This document shows, piece by piece, positions 10,857-20,121 of a stretch of 64,000 nucleotides of DNA. A program made the translations under genes and the position numbers. Numbering within the stretch: the first letter of the stretch is position 1; each line of letters starts with the position of its first letter. The stretch is from Sorex araneus. Lineage: Eukaryota; Chordata; Mammalia; Eulipotyphla; Soricidae. The stretch lies in NCBI RefSeq assembly GCF_027595985.1, contig NC_073305.1, positions 122,631,739 through 122,695,738 on the forward strand. The letters run 5' to 3'. Under the pieces are notes generated by a model. It was not told the origin of the DNA and made no database searches. It was given only the letters and a program-made list of their open reading frames with translations.

Positions 10857-11346
10857 TGTAACTGAGAAGTACAAGTTGGCGATGATGCAACTTCTGGCAG
10901 ATATCTCTCTGAACTTAGTTACTAAAATACTAAAATACAGAAACCCAAAACCAAGAGGCCACTAAGTGTGGGCACTCGACCTCATACCTCTTCATCCTCA
11001 GCAATGGAAAACAAATTATCTAATGCTTCCTTTTCAGCAGGTCTGACTTTAGGGGAGAGACTCTCCAAACAATAATAGTGAGTTTTGTTGAAATATTGTA
11101 TGAAATCAAAGTGAAAGTAAAGTGAAATTTATTAGTTACACAGGCAGGGGGGGCTTAGGGTGGGGGGGCTAGGGGCGTGGGGGGTTAGGGGTGTGGGGGG
11201 GCGGGGTGGAGCTATACTGGGATTCTTGGTGTGGAATATGTGCACTGGTGAAGGGATGGGTATTCGAGCATTGTATAACTGAGATTTAAACCTGAAAACT
11301 TTGTAACTTTCCACATGGTGACTCAATAAAAAAATTTAAAAAAAAA
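10857..11346 (+). other. L1 3' UTR with G-rich tract and poly(A) signal
   Basis: Contains a run of many G-tracts of three or more at 11143-11209, a candidate G-quadruplex region in the transcribed strand. A conserved segment with GTGGAATATGTGCACTGGTGAAGG follows, then AATAAA at 11325-11330 and an A-rich tail. The same layout recurs in the 3' ends at 29.2, 34.6, 36.4, 57.9 and 61.7 kb. Confidence 0.85.
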
Positions 11347-11360
11347 AGAAATATTTTCCA

Positions 11361-12233
11361 TAAAATTTGCTGTACCAACTCTCTTCCTAAATAAATAAAA
11401 TATAGAGACAAAGACAATATCGTCATTATGGTACTAGAGGGGATTCCTCACTTTGTTGCCAAGATGAAAAACAAACAATTGATTAGAAAGAAGCATCACT
11501 GAAAGAATCCTACACGGTAAAATCAGAGTATGCATGGCATCATGGAGACCATCACAGAGACATTATAAGAAAGGAGAACACTTTCTGCATCATTGGATTT
11601 ATTCAGCGAATGGAGATAAATAATAACTTCAGCTGTGACCCAGGATGGGGCTATTGGTCCAGCTATGGTCTCTGGAATGATGAATGATAATAGTAGGGAT
11701 GTAAGACAGGTAGAACATAAGAGGTCAACAGAAAAGTCCTCTAGAATGTAACCTACACTCACTTTCTCCCAACCCTCAAGACTCCCTTGATCTCAATACA
11801 TGCTCTGAGAGAGGAGAAATTTCTGAGTTTCAAATTTTCACTGAGGAAAAATATCAACCTGGTCAACAAACGCCAGGATCCACTTCAGCTTACCCTGACA
11901 GTTGCTAAACCTCTTCACACCTTTCCCATTTCCTACTGACATAATAACTGCACATATTGTTTGAAACATAAAAGATCCGGCAGAAAGCAGTAGAGATCCT
12001 CAAATCAATCTATTGGACTATTTTCTGGAAAAGTGAAAGTAGTCTCAATTTCTAAACTGCCCGTGCATATTTTTTCTTTACTCAATCTAATATGTAGTCT
12101 TATATAAATATAATACTATCATTCAATTATTTTCCTAATTATTAATTGTATATACTAACTTTATAGTTATTATATCAACCAAATGATTTTCTAGTAATTC
12201 CCTTGCTTTCTATTTTTCTATTTTTTATTTACA
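11361..12233. other. No gene recognised
   Basis: Ordinary AT-rich sequence after the L1. No coding, RNA or repeat feature could be supported. Confidence 0.5.
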
Positions 12234-12256
12234 AGTTGTTGTTGTTGCTGTTGTTG
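12234..12256. repeat. (GTT)n microsatellite
   Basis: A short run of GTT units with one GCT interruption, directly before the unclassified repeat copy B. Confidence 0.85.
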
Positions 12257-12455
12257 CATATGAATCAATATAGTCTTTATTGAAACTTCTTTAGAAAGAT
12301 GCGAGGAGAGAAAGAGAAGTACATTCTCAAGAAAGAACACAAAATTCCCTAGGGTGGAAATAAGCAAGCAAAAAAAAAAACCACAAAGACAAGTAAACAA
12401 GGTACATGTTCAAGGAAGAAGGAAGAACATGGGTTTAAAGGGCAAACCTGTGTGC
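12257..12455 (-). repeat. Unclassified medium-copy repeat, copy B
   Basis: The partner of 3080-3260. Shared ordered blocks include TTTATTGAAACTT, GAGAAAGAGAAG, AATTCCCTAGGGTGGAAA, ACATGTTCAAGGAA and ACATGGGTTT. Both copies are followed at some distance by an antisense SINE1. Orientation is inferred only from the AATAAA-like edge. Confidence 0.55.
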
Positions 12456-12477
12456 AACTTGCTGTTTTTTGAATTAT

Positions 12478-12657
12478 TTTTGGTGGGGGGAGGGTCACAC
12501 CCAGCAATGCTCAAGGGTCACTCCACTCCTGGCTCTGCATCCAAGAATTATTTCTAGTGGTTCTCAATGAACCATATGGTTTGCCTGGGATGAAACTCTG
12601 GTCTGCCACATGCAAGTCAATGGCCCTACCATTTCTATGCACTATCTCTCAACCCTG
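12478..12657 (-). mobile_element. SINE1, antisense, diverged
   Basis: GGGTCACACCCAGCAATGCTC, CACTCCTGGCTCTGCAT and GAACCATATGG give the reverse-complement SINE1 order, ending in CACTATCTCTC at the head. A short sense-oriented SINE-like scrap (TTTGATCCCTGGACCATATGG) follows at about 12668-12690. Confidence 0.8.
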
Positions 12658-12745
12658 TAGAGTGCTAGGTTTGATCCCTGGACCATATGGCTTCACAAGC
12701 ACCGCAAGTTTCAGCATGCTGGCCCGAAGAATTTCTTAGACAGAC

Positions 12746-13300
12746 ACACAGCCATATGTAAATTGTTTTAGAGAAAATATGTAACAAAGCAATAGTCTCA
12801 CACGTAGATTTATGTAGGTTTCCTTGAAAAAATATTTATTGCTACTTATGAATCTTTATAAGCATTTACAGAATATCTCATGTTCAAGTTACTAAGATAA
12901 TATGTTTGACTTATTTTTATAAGACAAGATAATGAAATGAAGATTCAGTCTGAAATAAAGTTTCAATTATTGCTTTCCTATAGAATTCATTTCTCAGAAA
13001 CCCCTTATAATCAATAATAAATATTTTTTTACTAAAGCTAGTGATAAGTTTATATGTAGTCCAAAGAGAGGGTAAATCAATGTTTTATGAAATAGCACTA
13101 CTTTAATCATTTTTGCATAGAAAAGAAAAATATATTAATAAATTAGAATAAACGATTTAACTTATTCGTTTTTTGAAATGGTGAAATATTATAAATATTG
13201 TTATATTTATAATAAAAATAAACCTTAAAATTCAGAGAAAATTATTTTACATTTGCTATACAAATATCATTTTGATATAGTCTGCATAACTTAAGCTGTT
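12746..13300. other. AT-rich stretch, nothing recognised
   Basis: Very AT-rich. It supplies the left copy of the target-site duplication of the composite element that follows. Confidence 0.5.
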
Positions 13301-13316
13301 TGTTTCCTATATTTTA

Positions 13317-14644
13317 TTTATTTATTTATTTATTTTTAATTTTATTGAATCACCATGTGGAGGGTTACATAGTTCTCAGGATTATGTCAGTTATACAATA
13401 CTCAAACACCCTTCCCTTCACCAGTGCCCATCTTCCATCACCAACCCCCCCAGTATACCTGCCGCCCCCTCCCACCTCCCCAGTCCCCACCATTGTAAGT
13501 GATAAGTTTCACTTCGTTTATGCCTTATCTCGATTACATTCCATGTTTCAACACACAACTCACTACCGTTGTTGGGGTTTCCCCCAAAAAAGAAAAAGAC
13601 AGTCCTATTGCCAAGGAGGCATTTGATAGTTCTCCACTGCTAAGAATATAGAGATATTAAGTCCCACTGTTTGTTACATAACTTTTCTTTTTCCCCATTG
13701 CCCCGTGCCACCGAGTTCACGCCTGTTTAGTAATCGCCACGCTGCCTGACAAGGGAAAAAAAACCGAAAAGGATGGTTATTTCCCGTCATCAGCAGGCGT
13801 GGGGCTCTGGCTTAGTTGATAGACTAGTAGAGTGTCTGCAAGCAGTTTCTGGAACCAAAGGTCTTGCGCTGGTGTCGGCTCCGGCTGGAGATTCCACCAG
13901 CGTCCCACTGTTCCATGTACATAATTTTTCCCCTTATATCCCATTCCCACGCCACCAGGTCTGTTTGCTTAATGGACATCACACTATAGTTGACGCCACG
14001 CCGCATTTCTTCCCGAGAAAGAAGAAAATTTCTTCTCAGCTGGCATGGGGAAATAGCTTAGTTCAGTCTAGAGAGATGGCTACCACTTTGATTGCCTTCA
14101 ATATTTCAGCAACAGACTTACTATTCTTGTTAGGATCTCCCACAAAAGTCCGACCCATTAAAAAGGAACCATTACATATTGCTGATGCTAAGATGACATT
14201 AGGTCGCGCGGCCGCTAATTGGTTTCGGGTTTCTGTATAAAGTCCAGGGAAAGTACAACCAGAAATAACATCACTACAAACTTTTACCCTTTTATGGTGC
14301 TCATAAGATGGAGAAACCTAGAGAGAGGCTCGGCGTCTCCATTTTGCGCTCAGAAAGCCGCGGACCCTGCGCTGTGCTCAGGAGGAAGGAGTTGAGAGAG
14401 AGAGGTTAAAAGAATTGGGGGATGCCCGGTTCCCACTGTTTCAGCCCGCTGTGGGGTCTCCGCTCCCATGCCGGAATTAGTTCAGTGGGCTGCTTGGAGT
14501 CCAAGGGCGCTTCCTTGGGCTCTTCCATCATGCTCGCTCCGCAGCAGGGTCCAAAGGGAAGCACACGTGGGGGAGGTGGGTTTAAGTATCTATCTGCGGT
14601 GGGCGAGGGTCACCGCCCCCGCCCCCTGGGGTCTCTCGCAAGCG
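13317..14644 (-). mobile_element. Composite L1-tailed retroelement of unknown body
   Basis: Bounded by the perfect 16-bp direct repeat TGTTTCCTATATTTTA at 13301-13316 and 14645-14660, so it inserted as one unit. On the minus strand it starts with a GC- and CpG-rich segment of roughly 330 bases and continues into two diverged tandem units of about 240 bases. It ends in an L1 3' UTR (GGTGATTCAATAAAATT plus an A-rich tail; about 13317-13665). No L1 ORF1 or ORF2 sequence is present. The build, a foreign body riding on an L1-competent 3' end, recalls SVA-like non-autonomous elements. Alternatives are an internally deleted L1 with an unfamiliar 5' UTR, or a chimaeric cDNA. I recognise no protein in it. 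Confidence 0.75.
13665..14150 (-). repeat. Two diverged tandem ~240-bp units in the composite element
   Basis: Two successive stretches, from about 13665 and about 13905, share an ordered set of plus-strand blocks: TCCCACTGTT, GTACATAAYTTTTC, CACGCCACC or GTGCCACC, CTGTTTRSTTAAT, CGCCACGC, GGCRTGGGG and TAGCTTAGTT. The similarity is clear but imperfect, so the duplication is not recent. Confidence 0.6.
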
Positions 14645-14727
14645 TGTTTCCTATATTTTAATATCATTAAATATAGTCTCTTCTAAGTAGTATTAGTGGA
14701 AAAGGTACCCAATTAAGGAAGGTAGCA

Positions 14728-14968
14728 CAGTAGCACTGTCGTCCCACTGTTCATCAATTTGCTCAAGCAGCAATCAGTAATGTCTCCATTGTGAGACTTG
14801 TTGTTACTGTTTTTGGTATATCGAATACACCATGGGTAGCTTGCCAGGCTCTGCCATGCAGGCGGGATACTCTTGGTAGCTTGCCTGGCTCTCGAGAAGG
14901 ATGGAGGAATCGAACCCGAGTCGGCCACATGCAAGGCAAACGCCTTACACACTTTTTTTATCACTCCA
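14728..14968 (-). mobile_element. SINE2, antisense, near full length
   Basis: Tail (CACTGTCGTCCCACTGTTCATC), body (GGTAGCTTGCCAGGCTCTGCC) and tRNA-type head (GGAATCGAACCCGAGTCGGCC) are in reverse-complement order, ending at TATCACTCCAGG. Confidence 0.88.
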
Positions 14969-15029
14969 GGTAATGCAAATATATTATTTGCAATATTGCA
15001 ATGACTCATTTTGTTAGGAAGGCATATTC

Positions 15030-15175
15030 AAAGGTGCTCAGGGATTACTCCTGACTTTGTGCTCATGGATAACTCCTGAAAGGCTTACAGACTAAGTGCA
15101 GTGCCAGGAATCAACGAGGGTTGAGCACATGGAAGGCAAGTGTCTTAAGCTCTGAATTATCTATCTGGACCAGCA
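15030..15175 (-). mobile_element. SINE1, antisense, diverged
   Basis: AGGTGCTCAGGGATTACTCC, CAGTGCCAGGAATCAACG and GGAAGGCAAGTG give the reverse-complement SINE1 order. The head end is decayed. Confidence 0.72.
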
Positions 15176-15499
15176 AGGGACTTTTAAGAGAAAAATAATT
15201 TGCTGCTTTTATACATAGTCTTACTAGACTTTATACATAAAATCAAATAGAATACTTCTAAGGAAAGAAAGAAAGCCTTGGGTAACGTTGGTTTGTTCTT
15301 TATCCTCTGCTGCAAGGAGCTTAGGTCTTCTGAGTAACACCCATCACAATGCTCCCAAAGCACTTCCATTCCCTCAGAATGTGTCTTTGACTTCCCCTTT
15401 GTGCTCTGCTTCCCCTATCTGAAAATCACTCATTTCCCCTAAAGGAAACCTGTAAAGCCAGATTGTTTAGAGATCTCTCTATTTTGTATGTATAACTGA

Positions 15500-16461
15500 A
15501 ATATTACTTTTCTATTTACTTTATGTCCTTTGCATAGCTGACTTTAGAGCAATGTCCTTTTCGTATAGACACAGGAAGACAGTTAATGCTATGCATTTGT
15601 AACTTGGGAGCAAATTGACTCTGCATAATATTTATTCCTGTATATCTGTCATATTTACTTGACTTAAACCTCAGTTGCCTTTGATTTCTAGCACCCAAAA
15701 AGGAGAGTGCCAATGAAGAAACTTGGGTGGACCCCAGGCAAACTGTAAGCTATCCTGGCATTGAAATGGACAGGCCAAGAGCCACAAAACTTACAATAAG
15801 TTAAGAGCACAGTCATGGACAAATTCTGATGAACCAAAGAGAAATAACTGGATAAGGACCCTGGTAGGGTTAGGAAGGACTAATCTGGCCTGATGACTAT
15901 ACTCTGGGAACTATAGTGAAATGTTCCCAGGAGAGCCTTTTTGTAAGCTTAATATGTCTCTTACACTGCCATTACAAAATGATTACTATTATTAAGAAGT
16001 AGAATTAAGATGATAAATGGATGTCACCTAAAGTAAGGAGAAATACACCCCTGGATTGTCACGACCTTAGGCAGATCACCTTGCTGGATAACGATTTGTC
16101 CTAGAAGGAGCTTCCCTAGAGGGAAGGATTTTACATCTGTTGATTGTACAACCACACCTGTCTTGGGCTACCCTCAACCCTTCATGATTGACTCTATAAA
16201 TAAGGCTGTGAGACTGGGCACAGAGATATGAGCATGAGGAACATTAAGAGATGGGGATGAGGGGCAGGGGAAAATGGAATGGAGAGCACTGTGAGACTGG
16301 AATAGGTGCATGGGGAGAATAATAAACAGGGAGACGGAGATTGGAATAAGTGTCTGATTGCCAACCAGTCTGGCCCCCCTTTCCTCCTTTTTTCATTGAT
16401 CCAGGGTGGGGAAGTGACCTGACCATCAAATGCATGCGGTGAGGGTCTACTTTTTGAACAC
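15500..16461 (+). mobile_element. Older LTR of the same ERV family, sense
   Basis: Shares ordered blocks with the LTR at 47320: GTATAGACACAGGAAGACA, CCTCAGTTGCC, ACCCTGGTAGGGTTAGGAA and TCTGGCCTGA. TATAAATAA near 16195 would be a promoter TATA box and AATAAA near 16321-16326 a polyadenylation signal, in the usual LTR order. The 3' end is probably the TTTTTGAACA near 16461. The 5' boundary is uncertain and no TSD was found. Confidence 0.7.
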
Positions 16462-17747
16462 CCTCTGGGACTAAAAATAAAAATATAGCAAATAGGTAAA
16501 AAAAAAAAAGAAACAAATAAATAAATAAATAAAAACTAAAATCCAACAGATTTCTATGAGAACGTGGGGAAAAAATTTAAATTCAGTTAATTCTGTTTGG
16601 AATGAGTTGGAGAGTTAGAAATGGAATAATAATGAAAGTTTCCAGAAAAGAACACATCAGGATTAGGTATACATTTTAAAAATTACTGACAATAAGGACT
16701 AAATTAAAAGCAAATCTAGTGGATAACAGAAACATGGCAGAAATTCTGCTAACTGAACCTGTGAGCTCAAGCTTCAGCTACATCTTGTGCCAGCGGTGTG
16801 CAGATAATGTTCCAAATGACACAGATGTCCAAATGATGCAGAACCACCTTTGAAAGGAGCTGAAGCAAATAAGAGCTAACACATCTGCTGATGGTTTGTG
16901 CTCATAGGTAAAGGGATGACTTGTTGTTCTTGCATTCCATGCTCAGTTCAGCACTGACCTGCCCTGACAGACACAGGATTCAAAGCGGAGTGGAAATTGA
17001 GAGGACGCCTTTACAAGAGCTATTTAAGTGAAGCTGCAAGATGATGCAAGGGCTATTTAAGTGAAGCTGCAAGAAGCCCAAAATTCTAGGCCTCGTGGGA
17101 GGGAGCTGTTTCAAACACTCTATTTAGAAGCTATTATGCAAGGAAAGTGGTGGGCTTCTGTAGTTGTTGTTGTTTTGTCTTCTCAACTGGCTAACATGAA
17201 GGTAGGCAGACTATCCATGTACTAGTCCCTAAAACCTGTGAATAAGTTGCTTTCTAGAGTAAAATGGAATTTTCAGATGTGACTAAGTCTTTTGGTATAA
17301 AGAAATATTTTGTGATTTATTGGAGTGAGTTCACGTCAACTATAAGGGTCCTTGTAAGGGGAAGGCAGAGGGTTCAACTTGGAGAACAATATAGAACAAT
17401 GATATAAAAACAGCGATTGTGCTTATGTAGCTGTGAGTTAAACAATACCATCAGTTTCTAAAAGCTTAAAATGGCAAGGAACAGGTATTGCCCTAGAAAC
17501 TCAAAATAGTAAGTATGTTGTCCTGATGGCTTGTTTTAGACGTCTGACCTCTACAGCTATAAGAATACGAAATTTCTGTTGTTTCAAACTTTTAAATAAA
17601 TGTCAGTTTGTTAGAAATGATAGCAATTTTAAAAATTGTTAGTTGTGATAGGAAACTCATAAAAAATCACATATTCTATAAATCCAACACAGAACCACTA
17701 GTATTCTGATAAAACTGAAAAACAGCTCTTTTTAAAAAAAAGTTTTC
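16462..17747. other. Non-coding stretch with A-rich run and a small tandem duplication
   Basis: Begins with an (AAAT)n-type run near 16500-16540. A unit of about 33 bases containing GCTATTTAAGTGAAGCTGCAAG occurs twice in a row at about 17018-17075. No gene or other repeat was recognised. Confidence 0.55.
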
Positions 17748-17752
17748 CTCTT

Positions 17753-18967
17753 TGTAAAAAACTAAAGCTCGCTGAGGGGCGAGTACACTCGCGAGCTCTC
17801 CGGGCGGCTCTGTCTCACCACCCGTGTTCGGTGCCCCGGAACCGCTGTGTGTGCTGTCGGTCAAAGGCAGGCGACGGAAGGAAGAAGGAAGAAGGCCAAA
17901 CTGGTTGCTCGATCCGTTTATTTCATTCTCTTTCTCCGCTTCTCTCCCACTCTCGGTCTCTCTGAGGATCTGTGGATCTAGCTCCCGTGGATCTGCTGCC
18001 CCTGTGGATCTGGCCCCGCAACCCACTCTTACAGCCTAGTTAAATCTCCCCAGCATGAGGGGGTTGGGGCGTACACATAGGTGTGGTCACCATCAATAGG
18101 GTAAGGTCCTTTTCCCTCAGGGGATGCTTCTCCTAGGACTTAATTCTCTTTCAGCAGGAGGATCCACCCAAAGGTGGAGTCCCATGAATGTGTTTCTCTT
18201 CTCCTCAGCCAGCAAACATATAAGAATTCATAATATTAACTATTTTGTATGGACACAATAAGAGATGCATTAAAGCTTATAGAATGGCTCTCCTGGGGCC
18301 ATCTCAATCTCAGACTACAGTGCTCAGGCCAGATCAGTCTTTCCTATCCCTGGCAGGGTCCCAGTCTCATAATTACTATTGGATCATGACAGCATTTGTC
18401 TATGATCAAGCTCTTAACTTATAGTTAAGAATTAGGCACTTTGGCCAGGCCCATCTCGATGCCAGGGTAGTACATAACTCACGGCTTGCCCTGGATCCTT
18501 CCCGTCCCACGTCGGGGACCCTACTTTGGGGTGCTAGGAACTGAGAGCAACTGAGGCTTAAGTGGAGAAAGCAGAGGCCCGGGAGGGAATAATATTCGAG
18601 GCCAATTAATTCCCAAGTTATAAAAACATAATATTGTCTTCTTGTGTCTATAGAAAACAGACATAGCTTTAAAGTAAATTATTCAAAAGGCACAAGAAGA
18701 GGAGAAAGGCAATATTAACTTATATAATATAAATTCAGTATCCTAGGAAGCTCTGACCTTACAAATTAGCAGTCAGATCAAGAGAAAGCTGAGGATTAAC
18801 TCTTTTGGGGAAGAGAGCATGGAGAAGTGATTATAGCTAAACAAAGGGATGGGAGAGATTCGGGAACACCTTGATGGGTGTGACTGGGGTAAGCCTAAAA
18901 CTCTGGGTAAAACCGGGACAAGCTACTTGTGGCAAGGAGGGAAAGGACAAAGTAATGTCATCCTACA
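17753..18967 (-). mobile_element. Solo LTR of an endogenous retrovirus, antisense
   Basis: TGTAAAAA opens it and TCCTACA closes it on the plus strand. A CTCTT direct repeat flanks it (17748-17752 and 18968-18972). TTTATT at 17917-17922 is AATAAA in LTR sense, about 160 bases from the LTR's 3' end. It is very similar along its whole length to the LTR at 47320, in opposite orientation. No gag, pol or env sequence is present, so it is a solo LTR. Confidence 0.88.
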
Positions 18968-19642
18968 CTCTTTTTCTTAATATTTTGCTTTTACATTAAC
19001 TAAAAACTGAAATGTATTATTTCCAGTGATAACTTCTCTGAGAACCAAGATTAACTCTTACCAGCTTTACTATATGCAGAGCTAACTTTGTGATACCGCT
19101 GTTTCATGTTCTATGAAGAAGTGAAAGCTCTTAGTTCCCTGGAATTTATTTATTAGTTGCATGTACAATATTCCTTACAGTAATCTGAGTGAATTTGCTT
19201 ATCCACAAATAAGAATATCCACAAACTGTTTTGGAGTCAGGAGATATTTACAATGGTTAGCGCACTCTGATTTAATCCCTGGCACCACATTCATTTCAGA
19301 GTGCAGCTCTAGGGGCCCTGGTACCGTCAAGGTGACATGAATAATTCCTGGCACTATAGGATTCAAACAGCATGGCATCCTTGAGCCATTTCTTTGAACC
19401 ACCAACATAGTTGGCCAAGAATTGAAAATTACCAGTGTGGCCTTGAGTCTCCTAGCCCCACACAGGAGCACCTGTTCTCAAAAAAGAAAAAAAAGAAAAA
19501 GGAAAAGAAAAGAAACAAAAATTACAGAACACTTTTTCTTCTATTTCTTTATGTTTTTATAATGTTAATGTTGTATCTTTAATATTTTGAACATTGTTGG
19601 GAAAAAAAGGATTACACTGGGGCATTTTAAATATGTTTTGCT
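18968..19642. other. Non-coding, with a possible decayed SINE
   Basis: About 19230-19480 has phrases that could be a heavily decayed SINE (AATCCCTGGCACCACATTC, AATAATTCCTGGCACTATAG), followed by an A-rich run at 19480-19525. No gene was seen. Confidence 0.4.
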
Positions 19643-19808
19643 TGTTTGGGGGAATTACACCCACACCGTTCCCAGAGATTGTTTCTGGCTTTGTGGTCAG
19701 GGATCACTGCAGTTAAGCTCAGGGAGTCCATATGTGGTGATACTGATTTTCAATCTTGGGTCTGATGCATGTAGAAGTTCCCTGTTTGTTGTACAATCTC
19801 TCCAGCTC
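19643..19808 (-). mobile_element. SINE1-like, antisense, diverged
   Basis: Reverse-complement SINE order: GGGAATTACACCCACACCG, TCAGGGATCACTGCAG, CATATGTGGTGAT and a head ending in ACAATCTCTCCAGC. Confidence 0.68.
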
Positions 19809-19896
19809 CTGTAACAAAAATTTGAATGTCTGCTTAAGTATAAATTTTTTTTTTATCAAAGGGGTATTATGACTTTGTGTTTGTTTGTTTGTTTGT

Positions 19897-19969
19897 AGGG
19901 AGGGAGGGAGAGAGGAAGGGAGGGAGGGAGGGAGGGAGGGAGGGAGGGAGGGAGGGAGGGAGGGAGGGA
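19897..19969. repeat. (GGGA)n microsatellite
   Basis: More than a dozen GGGA/AGGG units, interrupted once by GAGAGGAA, lie between a (GTTT)n run and an antisense SINE1. It probably grew from the SINE's A-rich tail. The tract is purine-only on this strand and has G-quadruplex or triplex potential. Confidence 0.95.
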
Positions 19970-20121
19970 AACACTTGGTGCTATTCAGAGCTTACTTATG
20001 GCTCTGTGTTCAAGAATTGTACCTGACAATACTTGAGGACCATATGAAGTGCTGAGGATGGAACCAGCATCACATACATGCAAGTCAAGTACTTTATCCC
20101 TTGTACTATATTTTCAGTCCT
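19970..20121 (-). mobile_element. SINE1, antisense, diverged
   Basis: GGTGCTATTCAGAGCTTACTT, GAGGACCATATGAAGTGCTG and GCAAGTCAAGTACTTTATCCC match the reverse-complement SINE1 layout. The head is decayed (TATATTTTCAGTCC). Confidence 0.7.

Larger units (their letters stand above)
5500..11346 (+). mobile_element. Full-length LINE-1 (L1 copy 1)
   Basis: A complete 5.85-kb L1: a GC-rich 5' UTR, an intact ORF1, a 43-bp inter-ORF gap, a mutated ORF2, a G-rich 3' UTR, AATAAA at 11325-11330 and an A-rich end. The 14-bp TSD AGAAATATTTTCCA lies at 5486-5499 and 11347-11360 and fixes both ends. The copy cannot move on its own because ORF2 has three stop codons and two frameshifts, but ORF1 could still be made. 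Copy 2 at 24.2 kb lies in the same orientation. Confidence 0.97.

Noticed and set aside
13773..14240. 155-codon open frame in the composite element
   Set aside because: It is antisense to the element's own direction, crosses both tandem units without repeating in protein, and resembles no family I know.
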